Below are positions 7,467 through 16,230 of a stretch of DNA of 64,000 nt, one piece after another. Under the pieces are notes generated by a model. That model saw only the letters and a program-made list of their open reading frames with translations. It searched no databases and had not been told where the DNA came from. Both the position numbers and the translations under genes were made by a program. Position 1 is the first letter of the stretch, and each line of letters starts with the position of its first letter. The stretch is from assembly GCF_001684955.1 (NCBI RefSeq), contig NZ_MAYF01000002.1, forward strand, positions 17,621-81,620, given 5' to 3'. This DNA is from Chryseobacterium contaminans (GTDB lineage: Bacteria; Bacteroidota; Bacteroidia; Flavobacteriales; Weeksellaceae).

Positions 7467-10400
7467 ATGAAAAAAACTCTAATCCTTTTACCTCTTTTAG
7501 CGGCCCAGGTTGCATTGGCTCAGGAAAAAAAGACCATTACAGGAAAGATAGAAGACGGTAATACTTCCAGCGTAATTGCAGGAGCATCTGTAAAGATAGA
7601 AACACAGTCCGTTTCTACAAAAACCGATCTGGACGGCATCATCGAAAGTGTATCAGTAGGTACAGTAGCCGATAAAGACGGAAAATTTATACTGGAAATT
7701 CCGGTAGGTACGAAATCCATCCTGGTAAGCTTTCCAGGATATGAATCCCGTATTATTCAAATCAGTGAAGATAAAACCAACTATATTGTAAGATTGGCTC
7801 CTGAAGTTTCAGATAAAAATAAAATTCAGGAAGTAATTATTACAGGATATCAGAAGATCGAAAAACGTAAGCAGACTTCAGCAGTTGCTACGGTAAAAAT
7901 GGATAATATCAGCCAGGCTGGAGTAGCGAGTGTAGACCAGATGCTATCCGGACAGATTGCCGGGGTAGTGGTGACTCCGGAAACAGGATCTCCGGGTGGA
8001 CCTGCGAAAATCAGAATCCGTGGAACAGCTTCTTTGTCTGGTCCTCAGGATCCGCTATGGGTAATTGACGGACTTCCGTTAGAAGGAAATGATGTGCCTA
8101 ATTTCAGTGATAAAGATAATATTGATCAGCTTCAGAACTTCTCCATTGCAGGACTGAACCCGAACGATATTGAAGACATCACCATTCTGAAAGATGCTGC
8201 AGCAACAGCCATTTACGGAGCAAGAGCAGCAAACGGGGTAATTTCCATCACTACGAAAAAAGGAAAGAAAGGAACCATGAGAGTAAACTTCTCTGCGGAT
8301 ACTTTTGTAACAGCCCGTCCTGATTTTGAGAAATTAAACCTGATGAATGCATCAGAGAAAGTAGACCTTGAATTGATGCTTGCCAAGCGTGCAGATCTTA
8401 CTTACCGTGCAGATAAAGGAGAGGTGATGAGGATTTTAACTCAAAACAATCAGCTTAATGACTTTAGGAATGGTGGTCTTGATGCTTTAACTCCAACCAC
8501 CCGTAACCAAATTAATGCATTAAGAAATAATACGACCGACTGGGGCAAGCTGTTGTATAGAAATGCTATCAATAAACAATATGGAGTAAGTGTTTCCGGA
8601 GGTGGAGAAAATGCAGATTACTATTTCTCCTTAGGATATTATGATGAAGAGGGAACCACTATTGGGACAGGATTTAAGCGTTATAACCTTACTTTAAAGA
8701 ATAATTATAAGTTAAGCGATAAATTAACGGCCGGGATCTCTGTTTTCGGTACCCAGAGTGAGAAAGAATCATTTATGACGGATGCAGATGCTGCGGCAAG
8801 CCCAATCAATTATTCAAGAAATGCCAATCCGTACATGAACCCGTTTAATCCGGATGGAAGCTACAGATATGATAAAGACATTGATGGTTTTGCAGATACT
8901 TACGTTCCGTTCAACTTCCTTGAAGAGAGACAGAATACAAGCTATACCCTGAAAAACCACTCTTTAAAGGCTATTTTAGATTTAGAATATAAAGTTTCAA
9001 AAAACCTGAAATTCACGTCTCAATTAGGAATTCAGTATGATACCAACAAGACGGAAAAATATGCCGGACAAGAGACCTATTTCACCAGAAAGATGAAGGA
9101 AGGAACCCGTTATTATAAAGATGGCGGATATAAATATTTCCTTCCTGCCGGAGATATCAAGCAAAATTGGGATAATGATTTCTTCCAATACAATTGGAAA
9201 TTACAGGGAACTTATAATACCAAAATCAATTCTGTACATGAAATTGATTTGATGGCAGGAACAGAGATCCGTAAGACAGAAGATAATACAACGCTTACCA
9301 GAGCTTTCGGGTATAACAAAAATACAAGAACCGCTACTCCTATAGCTTTCCCTAGCTCCAATTTTGCAGCAGAGAAAAAATATGAGACGTATCGTGAAAT
9401 GCCGCCGGTAGAGAATGCTTATGCCTCTATGTTTGCTACGGCTTCCTATACTTATGACCAGAAATATACTTTCTTCGGAAGTGTGCGATATGATGGTACC
9501 AATTTATTCGGGGTAAACAAGAAATATAAATACCTTCCGATATGGGCTGTTTCCGGTTCATGGCTGGTAACGAAGGAAAACTTCATGCAGAATATCACGC
9601 CTGTTTCCAACCTTAGACTGAGAGCTTCTTATGGTCTGCAGGGAAATATTGACCGTAATACTTCACCATTCTTTATTGGAGAATATAACTATGCCAATAT
9701 TCTTCCGGGAATGAGAGAAGATGTAATTAACGTGATCAGCCCGCCTAATGATAAACTTCGTTGGGAAAAAACAACCAACGTTAACTTTGGTCTTGACTTA
9801 GGATTGTTCAAAAACCGTATCAACCTTACCGCTGATATATACAGCAGAAAAGGAACGGATATGATCAGTATGAAAGAAACTCCGCTTGAATCCGGATTTG
9901 AATATACCATGATGAACTGGGGAAGCCTTACAAATAAAGGTTTTGAATTGGCTTTATCTACGAGAAACATCGACAAAGAGAACTTTAAGTGGTCTACTAC
10001 CATCAACTTTGCTCACAACAAGAGCAATGTGTTAAGTGAACAGCCACGTGATAATGCACTACTTCCATCCAGGGAAGGTCTTCCTGTAAATGCTCTGTTT
10101 GCATTAAAAACAGCAGGAATGGATGCTTATGGAAACCCAATGTTCTGGAAAGGAAATGAAAAGGTATCTGCCGAAGAATTCTTCAAATTGTATGATGTAT
10201 ATGCAGACTTCCTTCCGGGGCAGTTCGTAGATACAAAATTAACAAACGAAGAACTGAGAAACCTGTTTACTTATGTAGGAGATAGAGATCCTAAATTTAC
10301 AGGAGGGATCATCAACAACTTCAAAGTGAAGAATTTTGATTTGACCATTTCTGCAACATTCAATTTTAAGCAGACGGTAATGCGCAGCCCATCTTACAGA

Positions 10401-10799
10401 GGAATGGAGCTTGACAGAGGAAGAAATTATACCAGAGAGATTTATGAAGCAGGAGGTTCATTGCCAGGCATTACAAGTCCGGATATGGATGCTAACCCGA
10501 ATGGGTGGATGGCTAATAAATGGTTTGCAGGTAACCGTTCCAACACTTACGGATTGCTTGATGTATGGGCTAAAGAAATCAGTTACTTAAGGATCAGCAG
10601 TATCCGTCTGGGCTATACACTTCCGAAAGAGTTTACAGCTCCTATGGGAATCAGCAGTCTTAGACTGAGTGTGGAGGGACGTAACCTGTTTGTATTCAGT
10701 AATGGATATAAAGGATATTTTGATCCGGAGACGTATGGTAATATTTATGCACAGCCTATTGCTAAATCGGTAACAGTAGGATTTAATGTTTCTTTTTAA
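7467..10799 (+). CDS. SusC/RagA-family TonB-dependent outer-membrane receptor
   Basis: This 1110-residue protein has a signal peptide (to ALAQ), a carboxypeptidase-regulatory-like domain (about residues 22-112), and the SusC linker EVIITGYQKIEKRKQTSAVATV. A plug domain follows (VDQMLSGQIAGVVV, IRIRGTASL, DPLWVIDGLPL, DITILKDAAATAIYGARAANGVISI), then a beta barrel ending in an aromatic-terminated strand (VTVGFNVSF). It imports oligomeric substrates through the outer membrane, powered by TonB and paired with SusD. It is co-transcribed with the protease before it and the SusD gene 11 bases after it, so a peptide substrate is more likely than a glycan. The N-terminal domain contains an apparent partial internal duplication (see findings). 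Confidence 0.95.
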   Translation: MKKTLILLPLLAAQVALAQEKKTITGKIEDGNTSSVIAGASVKIETQSVSTKTDLDGIIESVSVGTVADKDGKFILEIPVGTKSILVSFPGYESRIIQISEDKTNYIVRLAPEVSDKNKIQEVIITGYQKIEKRKQTSAVATVKMDNISQAGVASVDQMLSGQIAGVVVTPETGSPGGPAKIRIRGTASLSGPQDPLWVIDGLPLEGNDVPNFSDKDNIDQLQNFSIAGLNPNDIEDITILKDAAATAIYGARAANGVISITTKKGKKGTMRVNFSADTFVTARPDFEKLNLMNASEKVDLELMLAKRADLTYRADKGEVMRILTQNNQLNDFRNGGLDALTPTTRNQINALRNNTTDWGKLLYRNAINKQYGVSVSGGGENADYYFSLGYYDEEGTTIGTGFKRYNLTLKNNYKLSDKLTAGISVFGTQSEKESFMTDADAAASPINYSRNANPYMNPFNPDGSYRYDKDIDGFADTYVPFNFLEERQNTSYTLKNHSLKAILDLEYKVSKNLKFTSQLGIQYDTNKTEKYAGQETYFTRKMKEGTRYYKDGGYKYFLPAGDIKQNWDNDFFQYNWKLQGTYNTKINSVHEIDLMAGTEIRKTEDNTTLTRAFGYNKNTRTATPIAFPSSNFAAEKKYETYREMPPVENAYASMFATASYTYDQKYTFFGSVRYDGTNLFGVNKKYKYLPIWAVSGSWLVTKENFMQNITPVSNLRLRASYGLQGNIDRNTSPFFIGEYNYANILPGMREDVINVISPPNDKLRWEKTTNVNFGLDLGLFKNRINLTADIYSRKGTDMISMKETPLESGFEYTMMNWGSLTNKGFELALSTRNIDKENFKWSTTINFAHNKSNVLSEQPRDNALLPSREGLPVNALFALKTAGMDAYGNPMFWKGNEKVSAEEFFKLYDVYADFLPGQFVDTKLTNEELRNLFTYVGDRDPKFTGGIINNFKVKNFDLTISATFNFKQTVMRSPSYRGMELDRGRNYTREIYEAGGSLPGITSPDMDANPNGWMANKWFAGNRSNTYGLLDVWAKEISYLRISSIRLGYTLPKEFTAPMGISSLRLSVEGRNLFVFSNGYKGYFDPETYGNIYAQPIAKSVTVGFNVSF

Positions 10800-10810
10800 A
10801 ACTTGAAAAA

Positions 10811-12130
10811 ATGAAAAAAATAACAACTATTATAGCATTAGCCGTTATCAGCTTTACCAGTGTGGGATGTGACAGATTTCTGGATATTCAGCCTGAGGGA
10901 AAAGTAATTCCTACCACTGTTGAAGATTACCGCAAAGTTCTTACTTCGGCATATGCAAAATACCCGGCTCATAAATCATTGTCAGTTCTTCGTACCGATG
11001 AGGTAATCATTAACGAAAATATCAGTGATTTCAATGTATACCGTGAAATTGCCATGTGGAAAGATACGAACAATGATTCCGCAACGGCAGAATTTCCGTG
11101 GGTGAGATTTTATTCAGTGATTTTTTATCTGAACCAGATCATCAATGAAGGAAGCAAAACAATGGCAGACTCTCCTGAAAAGAGACAGATTCTTGCAGAA
11201 GCCTATGCATTACGTGCTTATACCTATTTTGATATGGTTAACCTTTATGCAAAACCATACAACAGTGCTACAGCTTCTACAGACAGAGGAGTTCCTATCA
11301 GCCTTGAAATGGATATCGAAGCAGTATTGAAGCCATCAAGCGTACAGGCGGTTTATGACCTTATTCATGCAGATATGAGCAAAGCAGAAGGTCTTATGGT
11401 AGAGCAGAAGCAGACTGCGGGAATCAATTACAGATTCTCTAAGATTGCATTAACAGCTTTACAGGCCAGAACAGCTCTTTATCAGACCGATTGGAATAAA
11501 GCGTTGTACTATGCAGAGCAGGCATTAGCGATGAAAGGAGATTTGGTAGACCTGAATGCAAACAGTACACTTCCTCATCATTACATGGCGGTAGAATCTA
11601 TTATGGCATTGGATGATGTATTTGACAGTGCTGCACAGAACTTATCTTTTGCATCTCCTGAATTGATGTCAAAATTCAATACAACTACAGATAAAAGATT
11701 CAAACTCTATTTTGAAAAAAATGGAAGCCAGTATAAAATCATTAAGAAAGGAAGTTCAGAATTTAAAGTATCCTTCAGAACAACAGAAATGTATTTCATA
11801 AAATCTGAAGCCCTTCTGAAACTGAACAGACTTGATGAAGCAAAAGAAACCTTATCTAAAGTTCTTAAAAACAGATATACTCCGGAAGGATATACAGCAG
11901 TTCAGAACACGATAACATCAATGAATGCTGCAGACTTCATGAATTTCATCCTTGATGAAAGATCCAGAGAATTTGCTGTAGAAGGGCACAGATGGTTTGA
12001 CTTGAGAAGAGCCAACCAGAAAGAAATTAAACATACCATTAATGGTAAGGACTATATTCTTCAGCAGAATGACCCAAGATATACAATAGAATATCCAATG
12101 AGTGCGAAGAAGAATAATCCTAATTTATAG
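10811..12130 (+). CDS. SusD/RagB-family outer-membrane lipoprotein
   Basis: This 439-residue protein has a lipoprotein signal, with the lipobox ending TSVGC (Cys about residue 20), followed by DRFLDIQPEGKVIPTT, the typical SusD start. TPR-like helices follow (LAEAYALRAYTYFDMVNLYAKPY, ALTALQARTALYQTDWNKALYYAEQAL), and the C-terminal signature DERSREFAVEGHRWFDLRR is present. SusD proteins cap the SusC barrel and bind the substrate. At 439 residues it is somewhat shorter than many SusD proteins (500-600). It is the last gene of the operon; a strong terminator lies 25 bases downstream. Confidence 0.95.
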   Translation: MKKITTIIALAVISFTSVGCDRFLDIQPEGKVIPTTVEDYRKVLTSAYAKYPAHKSLSVLRTDEVIINENISDFNVYREIAMWKDTNNDSATAEFPWVRFYSVIFYLNQIINEGSKTMADSPEKRQILAEAYALRAYTYFDMVNLYAKPYNSATASTDRGVPISLEMDIEAVLKPSSVQAVYDLIHADMSKAEGLMVEQKQTAGINYRFSKIALTALQARTALYQTDWNKALYYAEQALAMKGDLVDLNANSTLPHHYMAVESIMALDDVFDSAAQNLSFASPELMSKFNTTTDKRFKLYFEKNGSQYKIIKKGSSEFKVSFRTTEMYFIKSEALLKLNRLDEAKETLSKVLKNRYTPEGYTAVQNTITSMNAADFMNFILDERSREFAVEGHRWFDLRRANQKEIKHTINGKDYILQQNDPRYTIEYPMSAKKNNPNL

Positions 12131-12154
12131 AACACTTCATATTAACAACCCTTG

Positions 12155-12190
12155 AAACCGCTGGAATTTAACCGTTCTAGCGGTTTTTTT
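12155..12190 (+). terminator. Rho-independent terminator of the protease/SusCD operon
   Basis: An 8-bp stem, aaaccgct (12155-12162) with agcggttt (12179-12186), is followed by a run of T. It ends the SusD transcript directly before the regulator promoter. Confidence 0.85.
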
Positions 12191-12191
12191 G

Positions 12192-12199
12192 TACTTTTG
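12192..12199 (+). promoter_or_regulatory. -7 promoter box of the LytTR regulator gene
   Basis: TACTTTTG is a perfect match to TAnnTTTG and ends 5 bases before the ATG at 12205. The start of transcription would fall at or next to the start codon, predicting a leaderless or nearly leaderless mRNA. Confidence 0.6.
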
Positions 12200-12204
12200 T
12201 ATTT

Positions 12205-12969
12205 ATGAAAATTGCCATTATAGAAGATGAGCTGCTGGCTGTTAATTATCTGAAAGAACTTTTAGATAAACAGAGCATCATTCCTGTTACGGAAATAGTA
12301 GTTCTTCGTTCCAAAAAACAGGCAATAGACTTTTTTGAAAATAATTCGGCCGATCTTATTTTTATGGATATTCATCTTGGTGACGGGATGAGCTTGGAGA
12401 TTTTTGAGCAGGTAGAGCTTTTTACACCCATTATCTTTATTACGGCATTTGATGAGTATGCGATGCGGGTTTTCAAACATTTTACAATAGATTATGTTCT
12501 GAAACCTTTTGAGGAGGAAGATTTTCATCAGGCATTACAGAAATTTGTTTCTATCCGGAATAATTTCGATCCCGAACCTTTATTGAAATCCATTTCCACC
12601 TTGCGTCAGGGAGAAGATACTGAGATGATGAAACGTTTTATGGTGAGAGAAGGCAATAAGCTGAGATCTGTAGATGAGCAGAATACAGCCTATTTCTTTG
12701 CTTCCGGAAAATATCTTTTCCTTACTACAATGGACAACCAGACTTATATTTATGACGATACCATCAAAGATATTATCCAGAAACTGAATCCTCAGGTTTT
12801 CTTTAAAGTGAACCGTAAGTTTATCATTAATAAAGAAGCGATTATAGAGATCATCAAACATTCAAGCCAAAAGGTAGAATTGAAACTTTCTCCCAAACCC
12901 GAAGTAAGTGATGAGGTTTTCATAAGTAAAATGCAGATTACTGAGTGTCTGAACTGGCTGAAGAATTAA
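12205..12969 (+). CDS. LytTR-family response regulator
   Basis: This 254-residue protein has an N-terminal receiver domain (MKIAIIEDELLAVNYL, acidic pocket E7/D8, phospho-acceptor D55 in IFMDIHLGDG, conserved Lys in DYVLKPFEEEDF). Its C-terminal LytTR DNA-binding domain spans about residues 140-250 (FFASGKYLFLTT, VFFKVNRKFIINKEAI). It has its own promoter, separated from the SusD gene by a terminator. Its likely kinase is the LytS-type protein at 3166, at the other end of the same locus. A LytTR-like direct repeat stands before the operon between them. The family assignment is certain; the wiring is inferred. Confidence 0.95.
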   Translation: MKIAIIEDELLAVNYLKELLDKQSIIPVTEIVVLRSKKQAIDFFENNSADLIFMDIHLGDGMSLEIFEQVELFTPIIFITAFDEYAMRVFKHFTIDYVLKPFEEEDFHQALQKFVSIRNNFDPEPLLKSISTLRQGEDTEMMKRFMVREGNKLRSVDEQNTAYFFASGKYLFLTTMDNQTYIYDDTIKDIIQKLNPQVFFKVNRKFIINKEAIIEIIKHSSQKVELKLSPKPEVSDEVFISKMQITECLNWLKN

Positions 12970-13533
12970 GAAAAGCTGGATGTTTGATGCTGGAAGAGGG
13001 AAATACTTGTAGTCATAATATCTGATTAATTTTTTTTAATTTATACTTTGTCATTCTGACGAAGGAAGAATCTAAATGTCATTAATCCATTTTTTTACAC
13101 TATTTTAAATTATTTCCTTGAATATTTTTTGTAATAACAACATAGGAATCACATAGCTTTATTAACGATGAATTTGCTTATTGTATGTGGTAAATAATGC
13201 ATTGTTATGCTTTTTTATCTCCCGCGGATAGCACAAATTTCGCAGATGTTTGCGGATAAGAAAATCAAAGATTTTCAAAAACTTATGTGTACTTCTTATG
13301 AATTATTCTTTTAGCTTAAAATTACTTAAGTGTTTAAAATCTTTTGTGAATTTTGTGGTTATTTAAACCCTTGCACCTGAAAAAATCACCATCCAATACT
13401 TCATTTCCATCAAACAACAATAAGAGTTCACCTTACAACAATAACCTCCAGCATTCCTCTTCCAGCTTCTAATCTCTCTCTTCATTTTTTTTCGTATTTT
13501 CCCACCTAAAACTTATTATTTAAAAACGGAACT
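12970..13533. other. Gene-free spacer of 564 bases filled with intergenic repeats
   Basis: I see no credible gene here. The spacer begins and ends with oppositely oriented copies of the GAAGCTGG repeat (12972-13001 and 13446-13474). Between them are gtcattctgacgaaggaag (13050-13068), a sequence type common in Bacteroidota spacers, a segment at about 13221-13260 resembling the 'cgcggat...gcagat...gcggat' intergenic repeats, and a degenerate segment at about 13345-13375 (ttttgtgaattttgtggtta). Confidence 0.6.
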
Positions 13534-14991
13534 ATGAAAATATACTTACTTCTTACCATAATGCTTTCCGGTACGGTATTTTCACAAAAGATACAGCTTA
13601 AAAAAGATAAAATCTTATTCAATGAAAAGGAGGTGGGAATCCTGAAATCACCTTACAGAGATCATTTTGAGTTCTATAACCTGGTCAATGAAAAAATTTT
13701 TGATGCAGACCTTAAAGGCGTTACCTTGGCAAAAGATCAGTTTCTTTATTATCTGGATATGAAATCGGCAGACGGGAAAACCACTCAGATTCCGTATGAA
13801 GTATTAATCACCTCTTTTAAACCGGACAGAATTGTAGCCCATCAGCTGGCAGTAAAATACCACCTTTTCAGTGAAAATGGATTTGATAAAAATGAGGTGG
13901 AAAAATTTTTTGCCACACCAAGGGAAAACTTAGCAGATAAATACCTGAAAGCAAAAACCAACAGCATTGCCGAAGATAATGAAAGAAAAAGCAGGCTTGA
14001 TAATATCAGAAGTCTTTATAATCCAAGATTAGGATCAAAAGGGGAGATTTTGATTAATAATGGTTCCTATCCTGCTAAAATAATTGGCTATGCCAAAGGG
14101 TATAATTGCGTTGGTTTCAGCAATGCCGGGCCATGCCTTGAAGTGACTGATCTGGATGGGATTAAAGTAGCCTCTATGTATCAGACGCAGGGCATTAAGA
14201 CCTATGCCGTAAGAACATTTGATCAGAATGAATTTACTTTTACGGCTACAAGACCTTATGCTCAATCGGATTATGCTTTCGTGAATGAATTTATCGCGAA
14301 TCTTTTTATTCAGGGATATACGCTGGAACATCAGGCCTATTATAAAAATCAGGAACTGCAGCATGTAAAGGTTGCTGATGCTATTAATCGAAGCATTAAT
14401 TTATATGATGTTCCGGGATATCTGGTAGAAAAATCAGGAAAGAAAACAGAAGGAAAGATCACTATCTGGTTTGAAATACTGGATACGGAAAGAACCGGCC
14501 AGAAACTTCCTGAAGGAGGTGCAGACTTCTTTGGGCAGCGCGTTACCCTTAAAAAACAATTACCGGGAATGAACAGTATGGCAACCAAGATCTATGATGC
14601 AGATTCCGGTGTGCATTTCTGTGTTTCTCCTAATGGAAATGAAGAATGTTACTATGGATTGGATGTAAAAGGAGAATTTATGAAGAAAATGCAGAACTAT
14701 GGAAGTTTGCATGGCAATAATTCTTATTTCTACAGGCTTATTGCGAAAGAAAATAAAATTATGCTGCTTCAGGATCCTGTAGAATTACAGAAATATGTTA
14801 TCAAAACAGACCTTCAGCCTAAAGGGCAGATGCTTGATAACAGGTCCAACGATAAACTTTCAGAAAAGCTGGCAGAGTATCTCAAAGATTGTAAAACGGT
14901 CTCCGATCAATTAAAAAAGGAAAGTCTTGATCTTAAAAATGAACAAAACCTGATCCAGATTATTTCTGATTACAGTAAGTGTAAGAAGTAA
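13534..14991 (+). CDS. Secreted protein of unknown function
   Basis: This 485-residue protein has a Sec signal peptide (MKIYLLLTIMLSGTVFSQ) and no lipobox. The mature part is mixed alpha/beta with no motif I can assign. A stretch around residues 165-215 has small, glycine-rich strands and two cysteines (YNCVGFSNAGPCLEV). Further cysteines occur in HFCVSPNGNEECYYG. The C-terminal 60 residues are charged and probably helical. It stands alone, with repeats upstream and a good terminator downstream. There is no T9SS sorting domain, so a periplasmic location is likely. Confidence 0.8.
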   Translation: MKIYLLLTIMLSGTVFSQKIQLKKDKILFNEKEVGILKSPYRDHFEFYNLVNEKIFDADLKGVTLAKDQFLYYLDMKSADGKTTQIPYEVLITSFKPDRIVAHQLAVKYHLFSENGFDKNEVEKFFATPRENLADKYLKAKTNSIAEDNERKSRLDNIRSLYNPRLGSKGEILINNGSYPAKIIGYAKGYNCVGFSNAGPCLEVTDLDGIKVASMYQTQGIKTYAVRTFDQNEFTFTATRPYAQSDYAFVNEFIANLFIQGYTLEHQAYYKNQELQHVKVADAINRSINLYDVPGYLVEKSGKKTEGKITIWFEILDTERTGQKLPEGGADFFGQRVTLKKQLPGMNSMATKIYDADSGVHFCVSPNGNEECYYGLDVKGEFMKKMQNYGSLHGNNSYFYRLIAKENKIMLLQDPVELQKYVIKTDLQPKGQMLDNRSNDKLSEKLAEYLKDCKTVSDQLKKESLDLKNEQNLIQIISDYSKCKK

Positions 14992-15013
14992 TTAAATATC
15001 AATACAAAATAAT

Positions 15014-15051
15014 AAATCCGGCAATAGACCTCATTTTCTATTGTCGGATTT
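15014..15051 (+). terminator. Terminator hairpin after the secreted unknown protein
   Basis: aaatccggcaatag (15014-15027) pairs with ctattgtcggattt (15038-15051), a 14-bp stem with one G-T pair, followed by a T-rich stretch. Confidence 0.8.
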
Positions 15052-15152
15052 CTGTTTTTAATAATAGGACATAAGTTTCTAATTTTTGATTAATAGATAG
15101 TTTCAGTGAATACTGCTTCCGTGATGAAATTTTCCTGGAAAAAAATATAATG

Positions 15153-15186
15153 CGTCAAGTTTTGACGTTAGCGGGCTATACTTTTG
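15153..15186 (+). promoter_or_regulatory. Palindrome plus promoter, copy 1
   Basis: CGTCAAgttTTGACG (15153-15167) is a perfect inverted repeat. Exactly 26 bases from its start begins TACTTTTG (15179-15186), a perfect -7 box. Copy 2, at 15319, has the same spacing. This copy is followed by only a 22-codon open frame (ATG at 15212). Confidence 0.6.
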
Positions 15187-15318
15187 TTTCAGAATTAAAG
15201 AACAAACTATAAATGATTGTAAACTTGCTTATCCTAATGATATTTACCATTTCTAAACTTAAAGTTTCAAACCAGTTGTAGGAAACAATTACAATTTTTT
15301 TAATCATTTAATATAACA

Positions 15319-15352
15319 CGTCAAGTTTTGGCGTTAGCCTGAAATAGCTTTG
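15319..15352 (+). promoter_or_regulatory. Palindrome plus promoter, copy 2, upstream of the M15 peptidase
   Basis: CGTCAAgttTTGGCG (15319-15333) is followed 26 bases from its start by TAGCTTTG (15345-15352), a perfect TAnnTTTG box. ATG of the M15 peptidase is at 15393. Bases after the box also resemble copy 1 (ctaaagaatcaaac versus ttaaagaacaaac). This is the best candidate promoter of the large locus, with the palindrome as operator or activator site. Confidence 0.65.
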
Positions 15353-15392
15353 CTAAAGAATCAAACACCAAATCACAAAATAGTAATCATCC

Positions 15393-15899
15393 ATGGATAA
15401 ACCAAGTGAAAACAGAATAAAAAAACTCCATCCATTGGTAAGGAAAGAAGTCACACAGATTGTAAAAGAATGTGATGAAGCCCTTACCGGGAGAGCAAAA
15501 GTAAGAATTACCCAAGGGCTTAGAACTTTCAAAGAACAAGATGAATTGTATGCACAAGGGAGAACAAAAGCCGGCAAAAAAGTCACCAATGCCAAAGCCG
15601 GACAAAGTATTCACAATTACGGATTAGCAGTAGATATTTGCCTGATTATCGACGGAAAAGCAGCAAGCTGGGACACTGCGAAAGACTGGGATAATGATGG
15701 CGTAGCAGACTGGTACGAATGTGTGAAAATCTTTGCCAGACACGGCTGGAGCTGGGGCGGAAACTGGAAAACCTTTAAAGACCTGCCGCATTTTGAGCGA
15801 AGCTTCATCTGGAAAGCCGAACGAAAGGTCAAAGCAACCTGGAGAAACTTACAAAACTTACCAAAAGATAAAGACGGATATGTAATTTTTACCAAATAA
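15393..15899 (+). CDS. M15-family metallopeptidase, endolysin-like
   Basis: This 168-residue protein resembles L-alanyl-D-glutamate endopeptidases of the VanY/phage-endolysin type. It has SIHNYGLAVD (zinc ligands H74 and D81), W-rich NWKTFKDLPHFE (zinc ligand H133), and the early motif RITQGLRTFKEQDELYAQGR. An acidic loop, DWDNDGVADW (about residues 97-106), looks like a calcium-binding or dockerin-like loop. There is no signal peptide or membrane anchor, which is normal for a phage lysin but not for a cell-wall housekeeping enzyme. It is the first gene of the 27-kb locus, behind a distinctive promoter. It may cut peptidoglycan for release or for penetration; the role is inferred. Confidence 0.9.
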   Translation: MDKPSENRIKKLHPLVRKEVTQIVKECDEALTGRAKVRITQGLRTFKEQDELYAQGRTKAGKKVTNAKAGQSIHNYGLAVDICLIIDGKAASWDTAKDWDNDGVADWYECVKIFARHGWSWGGNWKTFKDLPHFERSFIWKAERKVKATWRNLQNLPKDKDGYVIFTK

Positions 15900-16230
15900 T
15901 CCCGGGATTATTCACAGTGAAAATCAATACTACAATCAACCGGAAATGATTGTACAGGAAGGGTTTTGTCTTTTCCGGAAAAATAAAACCCTTCTTCCTT
16001 ATTGAACAGTTGTTAAAATCTAAAAACTCTGAATAAAAAAATTATTGAAGCAGTTAAGATGCATGAAGAAAAATCATATCGAATTTTTAAGAAAAACACT
16101 CTTTAAAAAAATAACCGGGCTTACTATTCTTAAAGCCTTCAGTAACCTTAAGGGTTCGGAGTCCTTTTCAGTTTTATCAGACTGATCATTACTACCGTCT
16201 TACCTTTTATTAACACCAAAAATCACAAAA
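15900..16230. other. 331-base leader/spacer with strong hairpin, no gene seen
   Basis: The spacer between the M15 peptidase and the 725-aa gene contains the hairpin at 15958-15994 and a short imperfect palindrome, aaccttaagggtt (about 16144-16156). I see no open frame with a plausible start. Confidence 0.5.
15958..15994 (+). terminator. Nested hairpin after the M15 gene, possible terminator
   Basis: GAAGGGTTTT (15958-15967) pairs perfectly with AAAACCCTTC (15985-15994). The loop itself is a palindrome (ttttccggaaaa). There is no clear T-run after it, so attenuation or RNA processing is as likely as termination. Confidence 0.55.

Noticed and set aside
15212..15280. 22-codon frame after promoter copy 1
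   Set aside because: Too short and without similarity; could be a leader peptide, but nothing supports translation.
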